A DNA stretch of 64,000 nucleotides, taken from assembly GCA_021405325.1 (NCBI GenBank), contig QWII01000001.1, positions 124,001 through 188,000 on the forward strand, in the 5' to 3' direction. Shown here in pieces: positions 56,033-64,000 of the stretch (positions are counted from its first letter, which is position 1; the number at the start of each line of letters is the position of its first letter). Below the pieces are notes generated by a model. That model was not told the origin of the DNA, did no database searches, and worked only from the letters and a program-made list of their open reading frames with translations. The position numbers and the translations under genes were made by a program. This DNA comes from Caldilinea sp. CFX5 (GTDB lineage: Bacteria > Chloroflexota > Anaerolineae > Caldilineales > Caldilineaceae).

Positions 56033-57041
56033 CCGCGTTTACCAATACCTCTTCCGTCGCCAGGGCTTCTTCCCGGCGTGCGAACTCCGATCCCGCTAAC
56101 AGGCTGGGCCATAAGGCAAAGCTGACCACACCAATGGTGACGCCAAGCCAAAGGGTGCAAAAGCGAATCAACAAGGCGGCGGCAGTCGCCATTGCAGTCG
56201 GCAATGTCAGCAGACGAACACTCAACGCCACCAAGCTGCCCTCTACCCCGCCTAAACCACCCGGTGTGGCAAAGAGGGCGCCGATCACGGTGCTAATGCA
56301 GAAGATAAAAACAGCGATCAAGAGCGTCTGTTCGCCGGGGGTTGCGCCAAAACCAACTAATACCAAATAGTAGGCGATGCCTTCGGCTACCCAACTCACT
56401 ACGCCAATCCCGAGCGACACAAACAAATTGCGTGGGCGAAAGATAATGTAGCTGCTCTCGTAAAAACTAAAGAGATGCTGGGCAAAGCGCTTCACCACCG
56501 GCAGATGTTTGCCGATTGCCAAGACCCGCATGGCCAAAGGGCGAATCTGAATGATGGTAATGGTCACCAGTGAACTTAATAAGACCAGTACGGCAACCCA
56601 GCGCGCCGTTGGATCAGGAAAGGCAAAGAGACCGGCGCTCGCCAGCAACAACATTGCCATGCCATCGGTCATCCGTTCCGCCAATATCACTGGCGCCGTA
56701 ACGCTCATCGGTGTGCCGGTGACATTGCGCACCATGTAGCTCTTGAGAAATTCGCCGGCCTTCCCTGGCGTCATCACCATTAACATGCCGATGCCAAAGA
56801 CCTTGGCGCTCGCCTGGCGCGTGATCTTGACGCCTAATAAGTGCAAATACCATTGCCACTTTAACAAACGGCCGACATAATTTACAAGGGTTAATCCAAT
56901 CACAAGCGGCACCCATCCCCACGGGAAATTGGTTAATGCTTGCGCCAGCTCCTGCCAATCACTCCACAATGCCAGGCCCATATAGACCAGGAGCGCGAAC
57001 ACAAAAGACAATAAGATTTTTCTGCGTAAATCGTTACCCAT
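56028..57041 (-). CDS. flippase-like membrane protein (LPG synthase TM / UPF0104 family)
   Basis: 337 residues with about eight hydrophobic segments. WQWYLHLLGVKITRQASAKV, then MVMTPGKAGEFLKSYMVRNV with the family Pro-Gly-Lys-x-Gly-Glu motif, and FATPGGLGGVEGSLVAL with the second Gly-rich motif. Members include the lipid-flipping half of MprF and putative transporters of glycolipids. No synthase domain is fused here. It could move a lipid-linked intermediate, but a link with the glycan locus is not shown. Confidence 0.82.
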   Translation of the reverse strand: MGNDLRRKILLSFVFALLVYMGLALWSDWQELAQALTNFPWGWVPLVIGLTLVNYVGRLLKWQWYLHLLGVKITRQASAKVFGIGMLMVMTPGKAGEFLKSYMVRNVTGTPMSVTAPVILAERMTDGMAMLLLASAGLFAFPDPTARWVAVLVLLSSLVTITIIQIRPLAMRVLAIGKHLPVVKRFAQHLFSFYESSYIIFRPRNLFVSLGIGVVSWVAEGIAYYLVLVGFGATPGEQTLLIAVFIFCISTVIGALFATPGGLGGVEGSLVALSVRLLTLPTAMATAAALLIRFCTLWLGVTIGVVSFALWPSLLAGSEFARREEALATEEVLVNAE

Positions 57042-57114
57042 ATCCGCCCATTATACTTGCTGCCTGGCCAATTGGGGAAACGCGGGGAGGGGGAGAAGTG
57101 CAGAATGAGTTGGC

Positions 57115-57234
57115 CAGTGAGGCAGTAAGACAGTGAGACAGTAAGACAGTAAGACAGTGAGACAGTAAGACAGTAAGACAGTAGGTCAGTAGATTAGTTC
57201 CCCTACACCGTCTCACTGTCTTACTGTCTCACTA
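57115..57234. repeat. inverted pair of octamer repeats (element B)
   Basis: About nine units of GACAGTAA or GACAGTGA on the left (57119-57190), a loop near 57191-57208, then GTCTCACTGTCTTACTGTCT on the right. It fills most of the gap between the kinase gene and the flippase-like gene. The kinase TAG stop at 57245-57247 stands in a degenerate copy (GTAGAACAG) just outside. Confidence 0.85.
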
Positions 57235-57244
57235 CTTTGCTGTT

Positions 57245-58153
57245 CTACTCACGCGCCAGGAACCAGCGCAACAGCCGTTGCGGGCCGCTTTCGGGGGGGG
57301 CTTGGAGGTGGACTTGGTCGAGCGCATGGAGCAGGTCGGCGCCGGTTTGGTAGCGGGCGGCGGGGTCTTTGGCCAGCAGGTTGAGCAGGACGGTTTCCAG
57401 TTCGGGCGAGATATAGCCGGCTGCGCTGGGGGGCGGCGGCGGGGTGTAGAGATGGGCGTCCAACACTTCCTCGCGACTGCCGTAGAAGGGGCGGCGACCG
57501 GTAATCATGCGGTAGAAGATGATCCCCAGTGCATAGAGATCGGCGCGTCCGTCGATGGCGTTGCCGTTGCGGATCTGTTCCGGGGCCAGAAAGCCGGGCG
57601 TGCCGTAGATGCCGCTGGCCGGATCGGCGGGTGGCTGGCGCAAATCCAGAGCGGCGCCAAAGTCAAAGAGCAGGGCGCGGCCATCCTGAGTGATAAAAAT
57701 ATTTGCCGGCTTGAGATCGCGGTGTACGACCTGCTGGTTGTGAACAAAGTCGAGGGCGCCGGCCAGTTGACGCACCAGATTGATCGACGGCGCTTCCCCC
57801 AACCCCTTGTCTTTGCTTTGAAAATCTTGCAAAGTCTTGCCTTCGACCAGATCCATGGCAATGAAGAAGTGGCCGTCGATCATCCCACTGTCGCGCACCT
57901 GGACGACGCCGGGGTGTTTGAGCCGCGAGGTGATGCGATATTCGTTTTGAAACATGGTGCGCATTTTCGGGTTAGACGCCGCAATCTCGGTCAACACCTT
58001 GAGCGCCACCATCTGGCCTTGGGGTGAACGGGCGCGATAGACAACCGCCATTGCCCCCTGCCCCAATACCGCAGTGATGGCATAACCGCCCAACCGCTGG
58101 AGGAGACGCGGCGGCGGTTGCATTGTATTGGGACCACCGTAAGAGGAGTGCAT
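57245..58153 (-). CDS. Hanks-type serine/threonine protein kinase
   Basis: 302 residues, kinase domain only (about 22-285). It has the Gly loop LGQGAMAVVYRARSPQG, VALKVL lysine, catalytic VVHRDLKPANIFI (about 142-154), DFGAALD metal site (about 164), and GTPGFLAPEQIRNG activation end. It lacks the PASTA or other sensor domains and the transmembrane segment usual in many bacterial homologues. It is therefore probably soluble or recruited by a partner. Start at 58153; ATG at 58123 is an alternative. A near-consensus promoter is upstream. Confidence 0.92.
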   Translation of the reverse strand: MHSSYGGPNTMQPPPRLLQRLGGYAITAVLGQGAMAVVYRARSPQGQMVALKVLTEIAASNPKMRTMFQNEYRITSRLKHPGVVQVRDSGMIDGHFFIAMDLVEGKTLQDFQSKDKGLGEAPSINLVRQLAGALDFVHNQQVVHRDLKPANIFITQDGRALLFDFGAALDLRQPPADPASGIYGTPGFLAPEQIRNGNAIDGRADLYALGIIFYRMITGRRPFYGSREEVLDAHLYTPPPPPSAAGYISPELETVLLNLLAKDPAARYQTGADLLHALDQVHLQAPPESGPQRLLRWFLARE

Positions 58154-58211
58154 GAATTGCCAACTTCGTTGCTCAGGGTTACGGCTTCCGCCATCGGGAA
58201 GACTGGCGCTA

Positions 58212-58240
58212 ATTATAGATAAGAAGTGAGATTTTGTAAA
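58212..58240 (-). promoter_or_regulatory. near-consensus sigma70 promoter for the kinase gene
   Basis: Minus strand: -35 TTTACA (58235-58240), 17-base spacer, -10 TATAAT (58212-58217). Expected start near 58205, a leader of about 50 bases. Confidence 0.65.
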
Positions 58241-58312
58241 TAACCGAAAAATGCTTGGGGAATTTGCCGTTGGGACGATTTTAATAACCAGCTTTTTGGA
58301 AAAAACAGAAAG

Positions 58313-58382
58313 ACTCGGCTGTCACCCTGAAAGGGTCTCTAGCCTTCAATACGCTAAGACCCTTTCAGGGTGACAGCCGAGT
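58313..58382. repeat. perfect 26-bp inverted repeat
   Basis: Bases 58313-58338 pair exactly with 58357-58382. Arms contain CTGTCACCCTGAAAGGGTCT. It lies between the kinase promoter and the DUF433 remnant, whose missing N-terminus should have been here. Confidence 0.8.
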
Positions 58383-58408
58383 TTTGCGCGTTTTCGATGT
58401 AACGTTTT

Positions 58409-58702
58409 TTGGCTTGTTGTCTATGTTTTGGTGGCAAACCAATTATCCGTGGCCGTCGTCTAGCTGTGGAACATGGACTAGGCATGTTAGCCGCCGGCGA
58501 TACCATTGAGTCGCTGCTTGATGCTTATCCTTGGCTGGAATACGAGGATGTTCAGGCTTGTCTTTTGTATGCCCAACGTTTAGTCAGCAATGAACATAAC
58601 GATGGGTTTACTCCAACGGACTCAACCACCGTGTCGTCCCATCTCCATCCGCGGCCCAGCCCTGGATCTGCCCATCATCCGAACGAATCTGATACCAGGT
58701 AA
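58409..58702 (+). pseudogene. DUF433 (antitoxin-like) fragment
   Basis: The frame contains FGGKPIIRGRRLAVEHGLGM and LAAGDTIESLLDAYPWLEYE and DVQACLLYAQRLVS, the nearly full DUF433 helix-turn-helix-like domain found in antitoxins of VapBC-type pairs. The normal first 15 or so residues are missing: a TAA lies three codons before the only start (TTG). The last 95 bases overlap the end of the convergent SH3b gene. No toxin gene follows. Probably decayed, possibly still translated. Confidence 0.6.
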
Positions 58703-59429
58703 AACCACCCGCTGATTGAGGGCCGGCCAGCACCGTAAATTGTTGCCCCGGATTCACCCGTATCAAAAGCTGTGCATCGGGGCCAGGGAGGGTGCGAATG
58801 CTGAGTTGACCACCCGCCGGCATCGTTACCGTGACCCGATCATTAACCCGTGGCGCACGATTAACCGCTTGCGGTTCCCCCAGTTGCGGCGTGAGCCACA
58901 CCGTTTCCGCATCCCGTTCCGCCACCCAGCCGATATTGCCCCGCCCATCATCCACCTGCCACCAGGTAAAGTTATCGGCGCTCACGGGGCCTTCGATCAC
59001 CGTGACCCGTTGGCCTGTCCCCAGTTGCAGCACCAATGTTGAGCCGGAACGCGGCTCGGTGCGCATATTTAGACCCGCCGGCGCGGTGACGCGCGCCGGT
59101 TGTCCGCGCTGCAAAACCGTACCCGGCACCGGGGTTGCGGTAAAGGTGGCAGTCGGATCAGCGACGGGTGTATCGGTGGCAATCAGTGGTATGGGTGTGG
59201 CTTGGACAACGGGGGCAACGCTTACTTCTGGTTCGCCCGAACCGGGCGTAGCCGTAGCCTGGAGGAACGTATCCGCTACATTCGGGGTGGGCGTCGGCGT
59301 GGGGCGAGGGGCGAAACTACCACAGGCCAGCGCCGGCAAGAGCCAGAGTAACGAAAAAACCAGCAGCAGCGGCAAGCCGCCTCTACCCAAAATCCGCAGT
59401 CGTATCGAGCTAGGTGAATCCATATTCAT
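58608..59429 (-). CDS. exported protein with two SH3b domains, probable lipoprotein
   Basis: 273 residues. A signal sequence at 14-36 (GGLPLLLVFSLLWLLPALAC) ends in a lipobox-like Leu-Ala-Cys; the -3 position is Ala, so lipidation is probable rather than sure. A Thr/Pro-rich stalk follows (about 40-100). Two SH3b domains are at about 108-178 (LNMRTEPRSGSTLVLQLGTG) and 195-268 (LSIRTLPGPDAQLLIRVNPG). It may bind wall or surface polymers at the membrane. Start at 59429, or two codons later. Confidence 0.8.
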   Translation of the reverse strand: MNMDSPSSIRLRILGRGGLPLLLVFSLLWLLPALACGSFAPRPTPTPTPNVADTFLQATATPGSGEPEVSVAPVVQATPIPLIATDTPVADPTATFTATPVPGTVLQRGQPARVTAPAGLNMRTEPRSGSTLVLQLGTGQRVTVIEGPVSADNFTWWQVDDGRGNIGWVAERDAETVWLTPQLGEPQAVNRAPRVNDRVTVTMPAGGQLSIRTLPGPDAQLLIRVNPGQQFTVLAGPQSAGGFTWYQIRSDDGQIQGWAADGDGTTRWLSPLE

Positions 59430-59499
59430 AGAGACCGATTATAGCAGCCATTGCCAATTCTGTGTATTGCGAAGAGCTTACATACGTATTAATGTGTTT

Positions 59500-59614
59500 G
59501 GTAGATAGGTAGATAGGTAGACAGGTAGACAGGTAGACAGGTAGACAGGTAGACAGAGTAATAAGACGTATTTACCTATTTACCTGTGTACCTGTGTACC
59601 TGTCTACCTGTCTA
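59500..59614. repeat. inverted pair of octamer repeats (element E)
   Basis: Two GTAGATAG and five GTAGACAG units on the left (59500-59556), a loop around 59557-59571, and TACCTATT, TACCTGTG and TACCTGTC units on the right. The stop codon of serA on the minus strand (TAG, 59612-59614) lies inside the last right-arm unit. It is the most regular of the five octamer elements. Confidence 0.88.
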
Positions 59615-61204
59615 CAACGTCGCTGTCCGTAACCAAATAATGTCATCCCACGCTTCAATGGTGGCGGCCAGATCGGCGGGCACGGGTTCATCGGTGCCCA
59701 GGGCCATGATCGCTTCGGTGCGCGGGGCGCGGCGACCAACGTGCATAAAGCTGATATTGATGTCGGCCTGGCCCAACGTCGTGCCGACGCGACCAATGAT
59801 GCCGGGGCGGTCGGTGTGCGAGGTGAGAAAAACATGGCCGTCCGCCGGGAAGTCGATCCATTGGTTGTTGATGGTCACCACATGGGCTTCACCCTGCAAA
59901 ATGGCGCCGCCCACCTTCCACTGTGGGTCAGCTTTGGTGCTGATGGTCAACATGGTCTCGTAGGGCAGGTCATGTTGGTGTTTCTTGATCTCAATCAGAT
60001 TGACGCCACGCCGTTCGGCCACCAGCGCCGCATTGACCAAGTTCACGCGCACCTGCACAACGTCCCCCAACAACCCCTTAATAACGGCGGCGTTGATATA
60101 GGCGAGATCGAAGTTTGCCAAATTGCCATAGGCCGTCACTTCAACATCGCCAATCGGTTGGGCGCCCAATTGGCGGAGGAAACCACCCAAGCGTTCGGCC
60201 AGCGTAATGTACGGCACCAGCACTTCCAGATCTTTGGGCGGAATAATGGGCGCATTCACCGCATAGCGGGCCGGCCGGTCATTCAGCACATCCAAGACTT
60301 GCAACGCCACATCTTCGGCCACCTGCTCTTGCGCTTCAACCGTGCTGGCGCCCAGGTGGGGTGTGAGGATGATCTTATCGGAATTGCGTAGCGGGCTGTC
60401 TTTACCCAGCGGTTCCTCTTCAAAGACATCAAGCGCAGCGCCGGCCAGATGACCGCGCTCGACCGCTTCGACCAACGCCCCCTCATCGACAAGCCCGCCA
60501 CGCGCCACATTGAGCAGCCGCGCGCCCTTCTTCATCTTCGCCAACTGGTCGCGCCCGATGAGGTTGGTGGTCTGCGGCGTCAGCGGTACATGGATGGTCA
60601 GGAAATCAGCCTGGGTCAAGACATGATCCAAATCGCCCAAGGCGACACCGCGTTGGGCCGCATAATCCGCCGTGACATAGGGATCATAACCGACCACGCG
60701 CATCCCCAGACCTTGCGCGCGACGCACCACTTCCTGGGCGACGCGCCCCATGCCCACCGTGCCCAACACTTTGTCCCGCACTTCCACGCCAACAAATTTG
60801 TTGCGCTTCCAGTTGCCGGTGCGCACATGGGCATCCGCCTGGGGAATCAGGCGCGCCAGCGACATTAAGAGCGCGATGGTATGCTCGGCCGCCGCAACCG
60901 TATTGCCCGTCGGGGCGTTGACAACAATCACGCCGGCTTGGGTGGCGGCGTCAACGTCAATGTTATCAACGCCCACGCCGGCGCGCCCGACAACGCGCAA
61001 GTGTTTGCCGGCCCGAATCACCTCCGCCGTGACGTTGGTGCTGCTGCGCACCAACAAGGCATCATAGTTGGGAATGACTTCAATTAATTGCGCCGGGGTT
61101 AAATCGGTGCGAACATCAACGGTAACATTGGCGGCCTGTCGCAACGGCGCCAAGCCCACGTCAGCCAAGGCATCGCTGACTAAAATTTTTAAAGTTTCAC
61201 TCAT
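59612..61204 (-). CDS. serA: D-3-phosphoglycerate dehydrogenase, long form
   Basis: First step of serine synthesis, oxidising 3-phosphoglycerate with NAD. 530 residues, the type with an intervening and an ACT domain. ALLVRSSTNVTAEVI is the substrate part, RAGVGVDNIDVDAAT and VLGTVGMGRVAQEVV the NAD loop (here Gly-x-Gly-x-x-Ala in place of the usual last Gly), NVARGGLVDEGALVEA the catalytic Arg region, and LTPHLGASTVEAQ with the catalytic His. The end (HTDRPGIIGRVGTTLGQADI) is the ACT domain that senses serine in many homologues. Confidence 0.94.
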   Translation of the reverse strand: MSETLKILVSDALADVGLAPLRQAANVTVDVRTDLTPAQLIEVIPNYDALLVRSSTNVTAEVIRAGKHLRVVGRAGVGVDNIDVDAATQAGVIVVNAPTGNTVAAAEHTIALLMSLARLIPQADAHVRTGNWKRNKFVGVEVRDKVLGTVGMGRVAQEVVRRAQGLGMRVVGYDPYVTADYAAQRGVALGDLDHVLTQADFLTIHVPLTPQTTNLIGRDQLAKMKKGARLLNVARGGLVDEGALVEAVERGHLAGAALDVFEEEPLGKDSPLRNSDKIILTPHLGASTVEAQEQVAEDVALQVLDVLNDRPARYAVNAPIIPPKDLEVLVPYITLAERLGGFLRQLGAQPIGDVEVTAYGNLANFDLAYINAAVIKGLLGDVVQVRVNLVNAALVAERRGVNLIEIKKHQHDLPYETMLTISTKADPQWKVGGAILQGEAHVVTINNQWIDFPADGHVFLTSHTDRPGIIGRVGTTLGQADINISFMHVGRRAPRTEAIMALGTDEPVPADLAATIEAWDDIIWLRTATL

Positions 61205-61266
61205 GACCTATACAGTCTTATTAAAATTTGCTATTTTTACAGCAAAGTGCTGTTTTCAACAAACAA

Positions 61267-62967
61267 TCACATCGTTTGGGGTGTACTCACCCCAATGAGC
61301 CAGAGTACTTTGGCCAATACGATCCGGCTGGCCTCACTCAGCGCAAGACGCGCGCGACTCATGATCGGTTCAGCCGGATCAACCACACGACAATCGCGAT
61401 AAAAACTGTTAAAGGTTTTCGTCAAATCAATGGCATAATGGGTCAAATTATGGGGCGATAGTCGTTCAATGGCTACGGCAATCTGCTCTTCCAATTCCAA
61501 CAATTTGCGAATCAAGGCCAACTCGGACGGATGCACCAGGTGCTGTAGCGCGTCAGGGCCGATCTGGGCCAAGTCAGTTGTCGCCAATCCTTCTGCCGAC
61601 GCTTTGGCAAAAATCGAATAGATGCGCGCATGACTATACTGCACGTAATAGACCGGGTTGTCATTCGTCTGCGCCACCGCCAGATCAAGATCAAATTCAA
61701 TCGTACTTTCCGGGCTGCGGGTAAGCAGATTAAACCGAATCGCATCCGATCCGACTTCCGCCACAACATCGTGAATGGTAATGAGGTTACCGGCGCGCTT
61801 GCTTAGCTTGATCTCCTGGCCATCCCGCACCAATTTCACGAGATCGTACATCAAAATGCTCAGCCGCGCCGGATCGAGTCCCAACGATTGCATCACGGCC
61901 GCCATACGCGGGATATGTCCTTGATGATCAACTCCTAAAACATTGACCACTTTATCAAAGTTGCGGCGCAGGAATTTATCATAGTGATAGGCAATGTCAC
62001 TGGCAAAGTAGCTGGGCGAACCACTGGAACGGATGACCACTTCATCTTTCTCATTCTTCGGGTAGTTGCTGGCTAAAAACCAGACCGCCCCATCGCGCCG
62101 TTCGAGTTCGCCTCGTTGATCGAGATAATCAAGCGCTTGTTGCACCAACCCTTCGTCGTACAGGCTCTGTTCACTGAACCAGTTATCAAAACGCACGCCG
62201 ATCAGCGCCAGTTGGGCTTTGAAGACATCGATAACTATGGCGATGCCAATGGGGGTTAATTCATGGATTGCCTGCTCTTTTTCCATCTCAACAAAGTGGT
62301 CGCCATACTGGTCAACCAGACGACGGGCGTATTCAAGTACATAGTCACCCTGATAGCCGTCGGCCGAAATTGGTTCATCAAGCCCCAGTTGTTGCAAATA
62401 GCGGGCGCGCAGGGTTTCGGCAAAGAGACGCATTTGGGTGCCGCGATCATTGACATAGAATTCGCGTTGAACACGATAGCCGGCCGCTTCCAGTACGTTA
62501 GCCAGGCTATCACCCAACACCGCATTGCGCCCACTGCCGATGTGCAACGGTCCATTCGGGTTGGCGCTGACAAATTCGACCTGCCAGTGCTGCCCTTCCC
62601 CCACGGTGAGATTGCCAAAGCGTTCGCCCATCTGCAGAATTGTCGCAACCTGGGTTTGTAACCAGCGCTCAGCCAGGTGCAGGTTGATAAAACCAGGGCC
62701 GGCAATTTCCACAAGGCCAAGCATGTCACTGACAGGTAGATGGGCAATCACCGCTTCCGCAATGGCACACGGATTGATTTTCGCGCCCGTCGCTTTGCGG
62801 ATAGCAGCCGCCACCACTAAGGCCACGTTGGTGCTGTAGTCGCCATGATCGGCCTGTTTGGGGCGGAGGATTTCCACTGTCGGTATTGCGAAAGTTGGCA
62901 GTACACCGGTGGCTCGTGCAGCGATAATGGCTTGTTCGACAAGAGCTTGAATTTGATCACACAGCAT
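61267..62967 (-). CDS. argS: arginyl-tRNA synthetase
   Basis: Charges tRNA-Arg. 566 residues, the normal length. NPNGPLHIGSGRNAVLGDSL is the HIGH motif with its ArgRS-specific surroundings (about residue 135), EFYVNDRGTQMRLFAETL follows, and KLSKRAGNLITIHDVV takes the place of KMSKS, as is common in ArgRS. The C-terminal anticodon-binding domain ends in ASRIVLAKVLWLIGVS. Separated from serA by about 60 bases on the same strand. Confidence 0.95.
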   Translation of the reverse strand: MLCDQIQALVEQAIIAARATGVLPTFAIPTVEILRPKQADHGDYSTNVALVVAAAIRKATGAKINPCAIAEAVIAHLPVSDMLGLVEIAGPGFINLHLAERWLQTQVATILQMGERFGNLTVGEGQHWQVEFVSANPNGPLHIGSGRNAVLGDSLANVLEAAGYRVQREFYVNDRGTQMRLFAETLRARYLQQLGLDEPISADGYQGDYVLEYARRLVDQYGDHFVEMEKEQAIHELTPIGIAIVIDVFKAQLALIGVRFDNWFSEQSLYDEGLVQQALDYLDQRGELERRDGAVWFLASNYPKNEKDEVVIRSSGSPSYFASDIAYHYDKFLRRNFDKVVNVLGVDHQGHIPRMAAVMQSLGLDPARLSILMYDLVKLVRDGQEIKLSKRAGNLITIHDVVAEVGSDAIRFNLLTRSPESTIEFDLDLAVAQTNDNPVYYVQYSHARIYSIFAKASAEGLATTDLAQIGPDALQHLVHPSELALIRKLLELEEQIAVAIERLSPHNLTHYAIDLTKTFNSFYRDCRVVDPAEPIMSRARLALSEASRIVLAKVLWLIGVSTPQTM

Positions 62968-63088
62968 GAATGTACTCTAAAATTTTTTCCAGTTTTGTTC
63001 AAATAAATGAACACCAAGATCATTTATTGGTCCAAAGTGCTTGATATATATCTTCTGCATTAAACCCTCGTGCCTACCATATGACGAC

Positions 63089-64000
63089 TCACGCCGGCTG
63101 CAAGTCGTACCAATTCGGCCCCACCTCGACATCCACCTTGAGCGGCACATCCAGTTGATAAGCATTTTCCATCACCTCGCAGATGACCGGCACCAATGCC
63201 TCTTTTTCCCCAACCGGCGCTTCCAATACCAACTCGTCATGCACTTGCAGCAACATGCGCGCCTGGAAGCCCTCCGCCTGTAATCGTTCATGCAGGCGAA
63301 TCATCGCGATCTTCATAATGTCAGCGGCGGCGCCTTGAATGGGCGCGTTGATGGCGGCCCGTTCAACCGCGGCGCGCTGCATAAAGGGCAGGCGACCGCT
63401 TTGCAACTCAGGGAAGAAGCGTTTGCGCCCCAGCAACGTCTCGACATAGCCGGCTTCGTTCGCCATTTTGGTTGTCTTCTCGATATACTCCTTGATGTTG
63501 GGGTAGGTGACAAAGTATTGATCCATAAAGCGCCGCGCCTCTTTGGGGTCCATGTCGGTGCGGTTGCTGATGCCAAAGGCGCTGGAGCCGTAGATGGTGG
63601 CAAAGTTAATCGTCTTGGCCAGACCACGCTGGTCGCGCGTCACCTGCTCAATCGGCACGCCAAAGAGTTTGGAGGCGGTAGTGGCGTGAATATCCTGGTC
63701 GTTGCGGAAGGCGTTGATCAGCGTCTCTTCCTTGGCGACATGGGCCAGAATGCGCAGTTCGATCTGGCTATAGTCCGCAGAGATGAGCAGGCACCCTGCC
63801 GGCACAACAAAGGCGCGGCGAATCTCACGCCCCAACTCGGTGCGGATGGGGATATTTTGCAGGTTAGGGTTGCTGCTGCTCATACGGCCGGTGACGGCGC
63901 CAGTCTGGTTAAAGCTGGTGTGCAGCCGGCCGGTCTCTGGGTTGACCAGTTCGGGCAGTGAATCGACATAGGTGCCGCGCAACTTTTCCAACTGGCGCTG
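63089..64000 (-). CDS. polA: DNA polymerase I, C-terminal polymerase domain (cut by the window edge)
   Basis: The frame is open to base 64000; 304 residues of the polymerase domain are visible. LHTSFNQTGAVTGRMSSSNP and LQNIPIRTELGREIRRAF, motif A SADYSQIELRILAH with the catalytic Asp, the O-helix DQRGLAKTINFATIYGSSAF, and motif C LLQVHDELVLEAP with the second catalytic Asp. The O-helix has Phe, as in E. coli and Taq enzymes, which disfavours dideoxynucleotides. NFATIYG replaces the commoner NFGxxYG. The 3'-5' and 5'-3' exonuclease domains would be outside the window. Confidence 0.95.
   Translation of the reverse strand, partial: QRQLEKLRGTYVDSLPELVNPETGRLHTSFNQTGAVTGRMSSSNPNLQNIPIRTELGREIRRAFVVPAGCLLISADYSQIELRILAHVAKEETLINAFRNDQDIHATTASKLFGVPIEQVTRDQRGLAKTINFATIYGSSAFGISNRTDMDPKEARRFMDQYFVTYPNIKEYIEKTTKMANEAGYVETLLGRKRFFPELQSGRLPFMQRAAVERAAINAPIQGAAADIMKIAMIRLHERLQAEGFQARMLLQVHDELVLEAPVGEKEALVPVICEVMENAYQLDVPLKVDVEVGPNWYDLQPA

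Noticed and set aside
57278..58027. 249-residue + strand frame antisense to the Ser/Thr kinase
   Set aside because: The minus-strand kinase motifs are complete and explain the sequence. The opposite frame is a by-product of GC-rich codons.
59500..59614. CRISPR-like array
   Set aside because: Repeats are 8 bases long and directly adjacent, without spacers, and arranged as an inverted pair.

Overview
The window looks like a chromosomal segment of a Chloroflexota bacterium, probably of the Anaerolineae/Caldilineae side of the phylum. This is inferred from gene content, not from a marker-gene comparison. The pointers are several proline/threonine-rich (TPTP) surface proteins with SH3b domains, a giant BNR/VPS10-type propeller protein, a PrsW protease, a Hanks-type kinase, DUF4351-type Rpn nucleases, and GC-rich housekeeping genes next to an AT-rich glycan cassette. 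No rRNA, tRNA or CRISPR array was seen.

Bases 1-38800 form a large cell-surface polysaccharide locus on the + strand. It opens with the C-terminal half of a BY-type tyrosine kinase and a Wzy/WaaL-type polymerase/ligase. An Rpn-family nuclease and the Wzm/Wzt ABC exporter pair follow. From about 5.1 kb to 28.5 kb the sequence turns AT-rich and carries about 23 genes: GT2, GT4, GT10 and GT61 glycosyltransferases, SAM methyltransferases (including DUF268 and a frameshifted FkbM gene), an NDP-sugar epimerase and a polysaccharide deacetylase. Many are joined by 1-4 base overlaps, so they probably form one long operon. GC-rich sequence then resumes inside a GNAT gene and continues with a second polymerase-like membrane protein, second copies of the epimerase and the deacetylase, two GT4 enzymes, and a PglC/PglD/PglE-like set (initiating sugar-phosphate transferase, acetyltransferase, aminotransferase). 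The composition breaks inside wzt and inside the GNAT gene suggest a swapped glycan-specificity cassette.

Bases 38.9-48.5 kb hold a TP-rich membrane protein, a truncated HNH nuclease, a small antitoxin-like ORF, the BNR propeller protein, an SH3b protein, and a compact unit of unrecognised, overlapping small genes (46.1-47.75 kb). That unit has its own consensus promoter, a hairpin next to a perfect Shine-Dalgarno sequence, a 31-codon leader ORF and a strong terminator. It is the best candidate here for something undescribed.

Bases 48.5-64 kb are mostly housekeeping and signalling: purM and purN on +, then on - a diguanylate cyclase with two membrane domains, an anchored TP-rich protein, PrsW, a PHP phosphoesterase, a flippase-like membrane protein, a Ser/Thr kinase, an SH3b lipoprotein, serA, argS and the 3' part of polA.

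The intergenic DNA is unusual. Five gaps contain inverted pairs of 8-base tandem repeats (GTAGAYAG or GACAGTRA), and in four of them the TAG stop codon of the neighbouring gene lies in or against the repeat. Other gaps contain long perfect hairpins of 25-33 bp with unrelated sequences.
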